Position numbers and translations under genes: made by a program. Below the pieces are notes generated by a model. The model saw only the letters and a list, made by a program, of their open reading frames with translations, was not told the DNA's origin and did no database searches. This document shows positions 7,567-15,633 of a stretch of DNA of 64,000 bases, in pieces. This DNA comes from Anaerolineae bacterium UTCFX1 (GTDB taxonomy: Bacteria; Chloroflexota; Anaerolineae; Anaerolineales; Villigracilaceae). Numbering within the stretch: position 1 is the stretch's first letter; each line of letters starts with the position of its first letter. Location of the stretch: NCBI GenBank assembly GCA_002050275.1, contig MWTB01000019.1, positions 62,001 to 126,000 on the forward strand, given 5' to 3'.

Positions 7567-8361
7567 TTATTTCCTTGAACGAGTTGGAAGATTCCGCCGC
7601 TGCCTGACCGCTTCGAACATCAATATAGAGCCCGCCACGCCCGCGTTCAACGATTCAACGTTTCCAGCCATCGGAATGCTGATGCGCTCCTCCGCCAGTT
7701 TCCGCGCCTGAGCGCTCGCGCCTTCCGCCTCGCCGCCCACGATTAACGCCAGCGGCTGCCGCAGATCAACCTCCCAGCAAGATCGCCCGCCCATATCCGC
7801 CAGAAAAATCCGCACATTCATTGACTTACACGTCCGCTCGATTTCCTCCCAGCTTGTTTCGCGAATCGGCAAGCGGAAATGCGCGCCCATGCCGGACCTC
7901 AAGACTTTTGGCGCAAACGCATCCGTCGTCTCCGGCGGAATCAAAATCGCCTGCGCGCCCGTCGCCGCCGCAGAACGAAGCAAAGTTCCGAGATTGCCCG
8001 GATCGCGAATCCTATCGGCGATAAGGATGAAATTCAAATCGTCGGCAAGCGGCAAGGGAGAGAAGCGAAGAACAGCGAGAACGCCTTGCGGAGTTTCCGT
8101 CTCGCTCAGAGATTTCATCGCCTCCGTCGAGACTTCCTCCACGTCTACGCTTTTCGCTCGCAAGTTTGCGACCAGCGCCTCGCCCCTCTCGCTCGCCGAC
8201 GAATCGTAAAGGATCGTTTCAAACGTCCAATTTTCTTTCACGGCTTCCTCGATCAACCTCACGCCCTCGACAACAAACATCCCCGACTCGCGGCGTTCTT
8301 TGACGCGCGCCGCTAACGCGCGAATCTGTTTGATTTTTGAATTCTGAAGAGAGGTGATCAT
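7567..8361 (-). CDS. TrmH/SpoU-family RNA 2'-O-methyltransferase
   Basis: A 264-residue SPOUT methyltransferase that transfers a methyl group from SAM to ribose in rRNA or tRNA. An N-terminal substrate-binding domain (MFVVEGVRLIEEA) precedes the three SpoU motifs: RDPGNLGTLLRSA, VGGEAEGAS, and NVESLNAGVAGSI near the C-terminus. The start at 8361 is preferred (MITSLQNSKIKQ is the usual family beginning); an upstream ATG at 8385 would overlap the preceding glycosyltransferase. The exact target (23S rRNA in the RlmB/TsnR-like group) cannot be fixed from sequence. It lies 8 nt after the glycosyltransferase stop and is probably co-transcribed. Confidence 0.9.
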   Translation of the reverse strand: MITSLQNSKIKQIRALAARVKERRESGMFVVEGVRLIEEAVKENWTFETILYDSSASERGEALVANLRAKSVDVEEVSTEAMKSLSETETPQGVLAVLRFSPLPLADDLNFILIADRIRDPGNLGTLLRSAAATGAQAILIPPETTDAFAPKVLRSGMGAHFRLPIRETSWEEIERTCKSMNVRIFLADMGGRSCWEVDLRQPLALIVGGEAEGASAQARKLAEERISIPMAGNVESLNAGVAGSILMFEAVRQRRNLPTRSRK

Positions 8362-8369
8362 GTCGCTAT

Positions 8370-9317
8370 CTACGAGTAATACCAACTGAAAATTTTATTA
8401 TAGATCGCCATCAAAACTTTCTTAATGAAGCGAACTTCCAACGCGCGCTTCTTCAGCGAAACGCGCTTGCTCATCTCTCCGCCTTTCAATTCGCCCCTCA
8501 GATACCCCAGTGTGTTAGACATATTCATCGCCAGCGGATCGGAGACCATCAGACGCAGCAAGCCCGCATCGTTCATGCGCTTATCCAACTGACGGACCTG
8601 CCCCATCGGCTTATCCATGTCAAAGGGTAGGAATTGTTGAAGCGTAGATTTATACGCCGTAAACTGCCAATGACTCGCGCCCGCCAGCGCCGCGACGTTT
8701 TTATATTGAATGCGCCAATCTCTTGTCTCCGCGTATATTTTCTTATTCTCCTCTTCCGTTTGTCCAAGCGAGAGATTAAATTCCAAGAAAGTTTCCCATG
8801 GAATAAACTGACCTTCGTCAAGCGTCGCATTCTCTTGCGCCCATTTCAAGGTTGACGCGTACAATTCCGGCGGCGTGCGAAACGGACGCGCCGTTGTCAT
8901 GCCGACATTGGGAAAAGTTTCAAGAATCTCAACTGAACGCGAGAGCCACTTCGGGAAGAATAAAACATCGCTGTCGGTGTAAGCGATGATTTCGCCGGGC
9001 GCGCCCGCCAGCGTCACATTCCATGCGCCGCCTTTGCCCATATTTTTTTCGGACAGAATCAAATATTGGATGCGACCCGCTTCTTTCTCCGCTACGAGGA
9101 AGTCGCGCGCTTCGGCGCACGAGCCGTTATCAAAGACCATCAAGTCAAACGGCAGACCCGCGTCCCTGCGCATGGATTCGAGACATACTTTTAACACGTC
9201 GAGAGCTTCGGCGTAAAATCCGCTCAAGAAGGGGATGTAGTTCAATAACGCAACCGTGACCCGCTCCGGTTTGGCTACGTCTTTGATGGATTTAGCGGGG
9301 TTTTGTCCTTTTCGCAT
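8370..9317 (-). CDS. Family 2 glycosyltransferase
   Basis: A 315-residue soluble GT-A enzyme. The N-terminal NYIPFLSGFY...VFDNGSC segment gives the nucleotide-binding part, and TDSDVLFFPKW provides the DXD-type metal-binding motif. It probably adds a sugar to a surface glycan or lipid-linked intermediate. It is the third gene of a run SpsF-like cytidylyltransferase, glycosyltransferase-like protein, this gene, all on the minus strand with short gaps. There is no membrane segment, so the acceptor must come to the cytoplasmic side of the membrane. Donor and acceptor are unknown. Confidence 0.85.
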   Translation of the reverse strand: MRKGQNPAKSIKDVAKPERVTVALLNYIPFLSGFYAEALDVLKVCLESMRRDAGLPFDLMVFDNGSCAEARDFLVAEKEAGRIQYLILSEKNMGKGGAWNVTLAGAPGEIIAYTDSDVLFFPKWLSRSVEILETFPNVGMTTARPFRTPPELYASTLKWAQENATLDEGQFIPWETFLEFNLSLGQTEEENKKIYAETRDWRIQYKNVAALAGASHWQFTAYKSTLQQFLPFDMDKPMGQVRQLDKRMNDAGLLRLMVSDPLAMNMSNTLGYLRGELKGGEMSKRVSLKKRALEVRFIKKVLMAIYNKIFSWYYS

Positions 9318-9345
9318 ATCGGTTTCAAGCTCCAGATTTCAAGCA

Positions 9346-10293
9346 TTAAGTTCGGGATGATTTACGATTTACGATTTTTTGAATGCGCTTTTGCCAGCGT
9401 TTGGGACGCGCAATATTTTCAATCAAATCTTCCGGTAAGAAGAAAAAGACGGCGCGGAGAAATAATTCCAGTTTGCGAATCAATCGCAACGACGTCATCT
9501 TCGGGCGGGAAAGCGCGCCATTCGCTAATTGGTGTGTCGAGTCGAGAATCGTATAACGCACGTTCGCCTGTCCGCCCGCGAGACGGATGTTCTCGTTCGT
9601 CTCAGGATGCGCATAATGCGGTTTGCCGCCGGGCAAATGCGAGTAATCATGATTCTGATGGACGATCGTCAGCGCCGGCGTACAATCAACGACCGCCCAA
9701 TCTTCTTTGCGCGCTTGATAGATCATCCAATTATCCCAGCCCGCCCTGCCAATGGCAAACTCGGGAACCGTTTGATAGCACGCTCTTGGGAAGAGAAAAA
9801 AATCGCTGCCCGCCGGACGGTGAAGAGAGCCTTGACGGTGGACGATGGACGCTAGACGCTCTTGCCAACCGTCCGAGAAATCGAGCGGTTGCGCAACGTC
9901 CAGATCCCAGCGCTGACTCAATAAGACAAATTTCGACCCTGAGTCGCGGCTCAGGGCAAATTTTTGACTTTTAATTCGCTTTACCGCTTCGACGAAATCA
10001 GGCATGAGGATCATATCTGCGTTGATAATACAGAGGAAGTCGCTGTTGGAGTTTTCACGCGCAAGCTGAAACATAGACGAGATCAGCGGCACGCCCGCTT
10101 CATTCCGCGCGACATTAGAGATGTGCCTTACGCCGAATTCTCTCGCCGCGTCAGCCAGACCCGCCTCTTCGCCAAGCAAAATAACTTCGACGTTGGGAAG
10201 CAGAGTCCACGATTTGATCGCGTTGCGTTGGATCATCGCGATGTGGGAGTCGGTGAAAGGCTTGGGGGCGGAGAAGAAAGTGATCAGCGGCAT
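9346..10293 (-). CDS. Glycosyltransferase-like protein (GT-A fold)
   Basis: A 315-residue protein with features of a GT-A nucleotide-sugar enzyme: an N-terminal TFFSAPKPF strand-loop, a central block CIINADMILMPDF with an acidic metal-binding pair, and SDFFLFPR further on. ATG at 10293 is preferred over a TTG two codons upstream. It lies between the SpsF-like gene and a family 2 glycosyltransferase, so a role in glycan assembly is likely. The last residues (KIVNRKSSRT) are encoded by GATTTAC heptamers, so a repeat has replaced or extended the native C-terminus. Specific reaction unknown. Confidence 0.75.
   Translation of the reverse strand: MPLITFFSAPKPFTDSHIAMIQRNAIKSWTLLPNVEVILLGEEAGLADAAREFGVRHISNVARNEAGVPLISSMFQLARENSNSDFLCIINADMILMPDFVEAVKRIKSQKFALSRDSGSKFVLLSQRWDLDVAQPLDFSDGWQERLASIVHRQGSLHRPAGSDFFLFPRACYQTVPEFAIGRAGWDNWMIYQARKEDWAVVDCTPALTIVHQNHDYSHLPGGKPHYAHPETNENIRLAGGQANVRYTILDSTHQLANGALSRPKMTSLRLIRKLELFLRAVFFFLPEDLIENIARPKRWQKRIQKIVNRKSSRT
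9359..9379. repeat. GATTTAC heptamers at glycosyltransferase 3' end
   Basis: Two perfect GATTTAC units and a third degraded one (GATTTTT) lie inside the last codons of the glycosyltransferase-like gene. This is the same repeat family as at 4028-4083, 4506-4533 and 17253-17294. Confidence 0.7.
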
Positions 10294-10324
10294 GAGCAAT
10301 CAGTTATCAATCGGCAACAACATA

Positions 10325-11137
10325 TTATTTTAGGGCGCGTTTATCAATATCTTTCAACGTTTTATGTTCAACGCCCGCATTAATTTCTGCTACTTCAGGA
10401 TGATCGTGAACCAAATCTAAAACTTCTTTCCAGCTGAAATCATCGCGCCCGTCAAAACGCTTATAAACCGCTCGCATAAATTCCAAATCTTCGGGAGTAT
10501 CCACCGTCCAGCGGTAATCGCCGAAGTCGGTTGCATGATTCAACAACGCGATTTTATATCCGCGCGGCGAGACGCCTTCCGATCGCTGGCGGCTGAGCGC
10601 CGACAGTTCCACGCCTTCATAGAAATACGGCATGACGTGTTCGCGTTGCTGCGGCTCTTTAGCGTTCTTCCACGCGGCGGCAAGCGCCTCGAACGAGCAG
10701 GCTTCCACGTCCAAGCCGATCGGATATGTGCGACGATACGGCGGCGGCAAGCGATTGCAAACGAAATCATACTCCTCTTCAAGTAATGTGTTGACGACAT
10801 CGTCAATCAACTCGGGGTCAATGACGGGGCAATCCGCCGTAATGCGGACTATCGCGTCAGACTTCGCCTGCTTGGCGGCTTGATAGTAACGATCAAGCAC
10901 ATCGTAGAGATTGCCGCGCGTAAATGGGATTCCGCCGAAGTCGCAGTATTCGGCGACTGGGTCGTCGGAGGGGTCGGTCGTCGTGGCGAACAAGGTCTGG
11001 GAAACAGAAGCGGATCGCGAAGTCCGAATAAAGACGCGCTGCAACATCGGTTGCCCCGCAATATCCGCTAGAATCTTGCCGGGCAACCGCGAGGAAGACA
11101 TACGTCCTTGAATAATGGCTGCAATGTTCGGTTTCAT
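10325..11137 (-). CDS. SpsF-like cytidylyltransferase
   Basis: A 270-residue nucleotidyltransferase of the SpsF/NeuA/KdsB group. The N-terminal IIQGRMSSSRLPGK is the nucleotide-binding loop and RITADCPVIDPELID carries the acidic metal site. Such enzymes activate an acidic or unusual sugar as a CMP conjugate for surface polysaccharide synthesis. Two glycosyltransferase genes follow within 30 nt each, forming a small glycan operon. Which sugar is activated cannot be told. Start at the first ATG; an AAACCG-type leader with no clear Shine-Dalgarno site precedes it. Confidence 0.85.
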   Translation of the reverse strand: MKPNIAAIIQGRMSSSRLPGKILADIAGQPMLQRVFIRTSRSASVSQTLFATTTDPSDDPVAEYCDFGGIPFTRGNLYDVLDRYYQAAKQAKSDAIVRITADCPVIDPELIDDVVNTLLEEEYDFVCNRLPPPYRRTYPIGLDVEACSFEALAAAWKNAKEPQQREHVMPYFYEGVELSALSRQRSEGVSPRGYKIALLNHATDFGDYRWTVDTPEDLEFMRAVYKRFDGRDDFSWKEVLDLVHDHPEVAEINAGVEHKTLKDIDKRALK

Positions 11138-11226
11138 ATGGCGTTCGAATCGCGCCTGCGCGGCTCAAGTTTCTAGCGATCTGATAAAGAGTGTATCATC
11201 GAAGATCGTTTTCTAACGAACAAGCG

Positions 11227-11922
11227 CTACGGTTCGCCGACCTTCGCCCAATCGAACGAGACGGCAACAGGAACGTTTTGGAACGAGGAAACCGTAAGCC
11301 CTATTTTGCCTTCCTCAAGTTTAAAGCGCTCCACAAGGAGGCGGAGAGTTTGAGTCGCGTCGCTGGGTTGAATCGCTTTACTCGAAGCGTCGTTCACAAC
11401 GGGGAGATATTCAGCAATGCCGAGACTCAGCCATTTACCATACAAAATATTATACGTCCCGTCTGTAGATGCGTTAAATTCAAACCAGCCCTGTTCATCG
11501 CTGTAGCGACAGACCAGCCCCACAGCGGCGGGAACGTTTGCGCGATTCGTAAATTGCGCGTCAATGCGTACATCGGCGTACTCTTCGGGTCCATAGAGAG
11601 TATAGAGCCATGTGAACGGAGAATCTATTTGGAGGAAGAGCGTTCCGTCCTCCGTTTTAATGTTAGGGACCGAATCGTTTCCCGCTTGAAGGATCACCCA
11701 GCCTGCGAGGGACGCATCGAATTCATTGACAAAGAAGCGCGGAAGCGCAGTCGGCGAAGGCTCAAGCGTCGGCATCGGCGCTGGCTGAGGCGTTGAGGTC
11801 TCAGGCGGGACGGGACGAGGCGTATCCGTCGGAAAGAGCGAAGCCGCAGTCGGCGTCGGCGGAAGCGTTGCCGTCTGGCAAGCGACGAGGAGCAATAAGC
11901 ATCCAAAAAGAAGTTTCTTCAT
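11227..11922 (-). CDS. Lipoprotein with concanavalin/LamG-like domain
   Basis: A 231-residue predicted lipoprotein. The ATG at 11922 opens a signal with lipobox LLVAC; a Pro/Thr-rich linker (about residues 20-60) follows, then a beta-rich domain beginning FVNEFDASLAGW. The pattern RIDAQFTNRANVPAAVGLVCRY and EEGKIGLTVSSF is typical of DUF1080/LamG-like jelly-roll domains that bind carbohydrate or act as adhesive modules. The stretch between QTLRLLVE and RFKLEEGK appears shorter than in related domains, where a 'LTLYVNG' strand pair is usual; a small deletion is possible. It stands alone between the glycan operon and tmRNA. Confidence 0.75.
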   Translation of the reverse strand: MKKLLFGCLLLLVACQTATLPPTPTAASLFPTDTPRPVPPETSTPQPAPMPTLEPSPTALPRFFVNEFDASLAGWVILQAGNDSVPNIKTEDGTLFLQIDSPFTWLYTLYGPEEYADVRIDAQFTNRANVPAAVGLVCRYSDEQGWFEFNASTDGTYNILYGKWLSLGIAEYLPVVNDASSKAIQPSDATQTLRLLVERFKLEEGKIGLTVSSFQNVPVAVSFDWAKVGEP

Positions 11923-11941
11923 TCTATATATTGTATAACAC

Positions 11942-11970
11942 AATTGTCCGACGCAATGCGTCGGACAATT
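11942..11970 (-). terminator. Hairpin after tmRNA
   Basis: Perfect 14-bp inverted arms at 11942-11955 and 11957-11970 (AATTGTCCGACGCA and its complement) lie directly after the tmRNA 3' end in its direction of transcription. There is no U-run, so it may act as a Rho-type or processing hairpin rather than a strong intrinsic terminator. Confidence 0.55.
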
Positions 11971-11973
11971 TAG

Positions 11974-12358
11974 TGGAGATGCCGGGAATTGAACCCGGGT
12001 CCGAAAGACTCGACCCTCGGAAATCTACGAGCGTAGCCTGCCGGATCATGTTATCGCAAGGACCTCGGCGGGCTAGCATCCCTGCGACCATCTGCTAGGC
12101 TTAGGCGTAGTTAGCAGAATCCTACGCGGCGCTCACACCATTGTGTCGCCCGGTCCGTCGCCGGGTGGAGGACGGCGCGCGGCGGACGCGGTCTCATCAA
12201 GGAGACCGACTGTTATGATCTCGTCACACTAGGCGGCGAGAGGCATAGCAGCGTAGGAAGTGCGGTTGGCACTTAAGGTTTTGCGCTGCGTTAACGAGTT
12301 CGGCGCCGCTCGGCTCGCATTCCGGAACCAGCCTCTCCCGTCGAAGCCTGTCATCCCC
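11974..12358 (-). ncRNA. ssrA: tmRNA
   Basis: Transfer-messenger RNA that rescues stalled ribosomes. The 5' end GGGGATGACAGGCTTCGACGG (from 12358) pairs with the 3' end CATCTCC plus discriminator A (to 11974) to form the acceptor stem. The tRNA-like part contains GGTTCAATTCC, the T-arm. CCA is not encoded (CTA follows). The internal frame, read on the minus strand at about 12234-12273, gives the tag ANRTSYAAMPLAA followed by TAG, ending in the LAA degron recognised by ClpXP-type proteases. A -10-like TATACT lies at 12371-12376, just upstream. One-piece, not permuted. Confidence 0.95.
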
Positions 12359-12370
12359 GAATACGCTCTT

Positions 12371-12376
12371 AGTATA
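12371..12376 (-). promoter_or_regulatory. Putative -10 box of tmRNA
   Basis: TATACT on the minus strand, 12 nt before the mature 5' end of tmRNA. This leaves a short 5' leader to be removed by RNase P. No convincing -35 hexamer was identified. Confidence 0.4.
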
Positions 12377-12403
12377 TCACAGGCACAAGTTTAAGCGTTC
12401 GTC

Positions 12404-12432
12404 TTGCCCTCGCATCGGCTTTATGCTAGACT
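12404..12432 (+). promoter_or_regulatory. Candidate promoter of receiver-CpaE/Sir2/kinase operon
   Basis: TTGCCC (12404-12409) and TAGACT (12427-12432) are spaced by exactly 17 nt. Transcription would start near 12439 and leave a leader of about 40 nt before the ATG at 12481. Confidence 0.4.
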
Positions 12433-12480
12433 ACGGTTATCAGACAGCGATCGTTCAATCGTTCTGTCATTTCACAGACT

Positions 12481-13650
12481 ATGAGTGCGCGAATCCTTAT
12501 CATTGACGACGACCTCGACACCTTAAGATTAGTTGGCTTGATGCTGCAGCGTCAGGGCTATCAGATCAGCGCGGCAACGAACGCCCAGCAAGGGTTGGAT
12601 AAAGCCTTCGACGAAGACCCGGATCTGATCTTGCTGGACGTGATGATGCCGGATATGGACGGTTACGAAGCCGCGCGGCGCCTGCGAGCGAACCCCTCTA
12701 CCAAAGAAACGCCTATTCTCATGTTCACCGCCAAATCGCAAGCAAGCGATAGAACGCGCGGTTTTGAAGTAGGTGTGAATGATTATTTATCGAAGCCTAC
12801 GCACCCTTCCGAGTTACAAGCGCGCGTCAAAGCGTTACTGGACCAAGCCGGCAAAGAAAAAAGCGATCGCGCTGCAATGCCAAAAAACAACAACCGCGGT
12901 TTTGTCGTCGGCCTGATCGGTGCGCGAGGCGGGTTGGGAACGACCACCATCGCGCTCAACTTGGCGGCAGGGCTGCAAGCGCGCCTCCGAAGCGACGTGA
13001 TCCTCGCCGAGACTCTACCCGGACGCGGCGCGCTCGCGCTTGAACTCGGCTTAGACGCTTCCTACGGGCTGACCGACCTGCTCAGCCGAACCAAGCCAGC
13101 CGATATCACCACTGGCAGCGTCCGCGCGGCGCTTCAACAACGTTCGTCGAACGTCAAAGTCCTGCTTGCTTCCGATCGCCCGCGCGACATGAATTTGATC
13201 GGTCAGAACGCCAACTATCGAACGATCGTTTCGACGTTGAGCGAACTTGCCCGTTTCGTCATCTTAGACCTCGGCGCGAGTCTGCAGCCGTTTACGCAAG
13301 CGCTCCTCCCGTACTGCGACGAACTCTTCGTAGTTCTGGAAGGCAACCCAAACGCCGTCGTCACCGCCAAAGCGCTGATCGAAGATCTACAGGCTTTCGG
13401 AGCGCCCGACCAGAATATCCACGCCATATTAAACAATCGCATCCTCTCCGACTCGCTGCCGCTTACCAGTCAAGTGCAGGAAAAACTCAGCCGCGCGATC
13501 GTCGCCGCTCTCTCACCGGCTCCAGACATTTTCTTGCAAGCCACGCGTTTACAGTCGCCTGTCGTCCTCAGTCAAGCCGGCAGCCTAACCGCGCGTCAGT
13601 TCAATAAGCTAATAGATTTCATTATCGAACGCGAAGCGTTGCCGCGATGA
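12481..13650 (+). CDS. Response regulator fused to CpaE/TadZ-like ATPase
   Basis: A 389-residue two-domain protein. Residues 1-120 form a complete CheY-like receiver (acidic pair DDD near residue 9, phosphoacceptor Asp53 in LLDVMMPD, Thr in MFTAKS, Lys in YLSKP). From residue about 140 comes a MinD/ParA-like domain whose P-loop is GARGGLGTTT (147-156): the usual invariant lysine is replaced by threonine, as in CpaE/TadZ proteins, which often have altered P-loops. TadZ-like proteins position Tad pili at a cell pole, yet no tad genes are here. The gene overlaps the following Sir2 gene by 4 nt, and a histidine kinase ends the operon, presumably its phosphodonor. Confidence 0.88.
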   Translation: MSARILIIDDDLDTLRLVGLMLQRQGYQISAATNAQQGLDKAFDEDPDLILLDVMMPDMDGYEAARRLRANPSTKETPILMFTAKSQASDRTRGFEVGVNDYLSKPTHPSELQARVKALLDQAGKEKSDRAAMPKNNNRGFVVGLIGARGGLGTTTIALNLAAGLQARLRSDVILAETLPGRGALALELGLDASYGLTDLLSRTKPADITTGSVRAALQQRSSNVKVLLASDRPRDMNLIGQNANYRTIVSTLSELARFVILDLGASLQPFTQALLPYCDELFVVLEGNPNAVVTAKALIEDLQAFGAPDQNIHAILNNRILSDSLPLTSQVQEKLSRAIVAALSPAPDIFLQATRLQSPVVLSQAGSLTARQFNKLIDFIIEREALPR

Positions 13651-14420
13651 ACTTCTCTCCTGCCGCCATGGATGCGCTTGAGGATGCGGGACGATTATTC
13701 CGCAAAGCCAAGCGCATTCTCATCTTAACAGGCGCCGGCGTCTCTACGCCCTCGGGCATTCCCGATTTCCGCTCAGAAGGCAGCGGCTTATGGTCGCGCG
13801 ACGAACCGCTGGAAGTCGCTTCGCTCAACACCTTTCGCACCGCGCCTGAAAAGTTCTTCGAATGGTTCCGCCCGTTGGCTGACCAAATTTTCAACGCACA
13901 GCCAAACGCCGCGCATCTCGCGCTTGCCGAACTCGAACAGCGCGACGCGCGAGTCGCCATCGCCACTCAAAACATTGACGCGCTGCACCAAAAAGCGGGA
14001 TCAACCAACGTATTCGAATTGCACGGCTCCATCCGCACGCTCTCTTGCACGCAATGTTTTAGGCGATACGAATCGCCTTCTTTCTTGCAAGCCTATATCG
14101 AAAGCGGCGCGATCCCGCTATGCCCAAATTGCAATGGAATCCTCAAGCCAGATGTGATATTGTTCGGAGAACAACTGCCGCAAGCGGCATGGAACGCGGC
14201 GCAACGTGAAACGCGTCAGGCAGACCTCATGCTGGTCGCCGGTTCTTCGTTAGAAGTTCTGCCGGTAGCGGGGCTTCCAATGCAAGCCCTCGACCGCGGC
14301 GTGCATCTGGTCATCGTCAACAACACGCCAACCTACATCAACGCCCGCGCAGACGTCGTTATTATGGACGATGTAGCGACGGTTTTACCTGAAATCATCA
14401 AACGAGCGCTCTATGGCTGA
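13647..14420 (+). CDS. cobB: NAD-dependent protein deacylase (Sir2 family)
   Basis: A 257-residue sirtuin. TGAGVSTPSGIPDFR (from residue 28) is the NAD-binding loop, QNIDALHQKAG follows, and His126 in ELHGS is the general base. Two zinc-binding pairs, Cys134/Cys137 and Cys159/Cys162, are intact. It removes acyl groups from lysines using NAD, giving nicotinamide and O-acyl-ADP-ribose. Length is usual for bacterial CobB-type proteins. The start overlaps the receiver-ATPase stop (ATGA) and the end overlaps the kinase start by 8 nt, so the three products are probably made in fixed proportion. Its physiological target is unknown; a neighbour protein is possible. Confidence 0.93.
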   Translation: MNFSPAAMDALEDAGRLFRKAKRILILTGAGVSTPSGIPDFRSEGSGLWSRDEPLEVASLNTFRTAPEKFFEWFRPLADQIFNAQPNAAHLALAELEQRDARVAIATQNIDALHQKAGSTNVFELHGSIRTLSCTQCFRRYESPSFLQAYIESGAIPLCPNCNGILKPDVILFGEQLPQAAWNAAQRETRQADLMLVAGSSLEVLPVAGLPMQALDRGVHLVIVNNTPTYINARADVVIMDDVATVLPEIIKRALYG

Positions 14421-15633
14421 GATCAAAACTCAAACTCTCGGAAATTATCTGCGGCTGATCGAAATTTCTCGCGACCTTGCCTCGACCCTCGACCTCGATA
14501 TTTTATTGGACGATATCATCGGCGCCGCGGCAGACATCACGCACGCCGAAGCCGCCTCAATTCTGTTATACGACGATATGGCGCGCCAGCTATATTTTCA
14601 AGTCGCCACAAACATAGACGAGCCGACCATGCGCGGAATTGTCGTGCCGCTCGACAGCAGCATCGCCGGCTGGATCGTCACGAACCGTCAATCTGTGCGC
14701 ATTGAGGACGCGCACGAAGACGCGCGTTTCTTCAACAACGTGGAACAAACCGTCGGTTATTCGACCAAATCATTATTGGGTCTCCCACTCATCACAAAGA
14801 ATAAAGTGGTCGGCGTTCTGGAGGTCATCAACAAAAAAAAGGGGAAATTCACCGATTCAGACGAGTCGATCCTCGCCGTTTTAGGCGCGCAGGCGGCAAT
14901 CGCCATCGAAAACGCGCGTCTCTTTCAGCAATCAGATTTGATTCAAGAGTTCGTGCACGAACTGCGCACGCCGCTCGCCTCGCTCGGCGCCGCCACTTAT
15001 TTATTGCTGCGTCCGGAAATGTCGCGCGAACAGCGCGATCAGATCGTGAATAATATCCATAATGAAACATTACGCCTGAACTCGCTGGCTTCGTCGTTCC
15101 TCGATCTGGCGCGGCTCGAATCGGGGCGCGTACAATTCCGCAAAACGCGCTTCAGCGCGGCAGACTTGCTCTACGAAACGCGCGACGCGATGATGGGCAA
15201 AGCCCAAGAGACAAACATCCAAGTCCGCGTGGACGCGCCGAACGATATGCCGCTCATGGAAGCCGACCGCGACAAGATTAAACAGGTATTGCTCAACCTT
15301 GTCAGCAACGCTATCAAATATAACCGTCCGAACGGTTCGGTCATCATCACAGGCAATTATACGGATACGGAATTTTCAATCGGCGTACAAGACACTGGCT
15401 TGGGAATCCCAGACGAATCCATTCCCCGCTTATTTCAGAAATTCTACCGCGTGCGCGAACACGAGAATAAAGCCGCCGGCACAGGCTTGGGGCTTTCGAT
15501 TTGCAAACAAATCGTTCAGGGGCACAACGGGCGCATCGAAGTGAAGAGCAAGATCGGAGTAGGCACAACATTCAGCGTGTACCTGCCGCGCGCGCAAAAA
15601 ATCAACCCCGCAAATAAATCGTCAAGGAGTTAG
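14413..15633 (+). CDS. GAF-domain sensor histidine kinase
   Basis: A 406-residue cytoplasmic sensor kinase. A GAF domain occupies about residues 25-170 (ending AIAIENARLF). The HisKA helix carries the phosphorylated His182 in EFVHELRTP. The ATPase domain follows with N-box LLNLVSNAIKYN, G1 box VQDTGLGIP and G2 box AAGTGLGLSICKQIV. There is no transmembrane segment, so the signal is intracellular or membrane-associated through a partner. It overlaps the Sir2 gene upstream and is the only kinase near the receiver-CpaE protein, its likely partner. Its last 12 nt overlap the convergent alcohol dehydrogenase gene. Confidence 0.9.
   Translation: MAEIKTQTLGNYLRLIEISRDLASTLDLDILLDDIIGAAADITHAEAASILLYDDMARQLYFQVATNIDEPTMRGIVVPLDSSIAGWIVTNRQSVRIEDAHEDARFFNNVEQTVGYSTKSLLGLPLITKNKVVGVLEVINKKKGKFTDSDESILAVLGAQAAIAIENARLFQQSDLIQEFVHELRTPLASLGAATYLLLRPEMSREQRDQIVNNIHNETLRLNSLASSFLDLARLESGRVQFRKTRFSAADLLYETRDAMMGKAQETNIQVRVDAPNDMPLMEADRDKIKQVLLNLVSNAIKYNRPNGSVIITGNYTDTEFSIGVQDTGLGIPDESIPRLFQKFYRVREHENKAAGTGLGLSICKQIVQGHNGRIEVKSKIGVGTTFSVYLPRAQKINPANKSSRS

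Noticed and set aside
11974..12030. A tRNA gene (T-arm GGTTCAATTCC).
   Set aside because: The 5' partner lies 330 nt away and a tag frame is between, so it is the 3' part of tmRNA.
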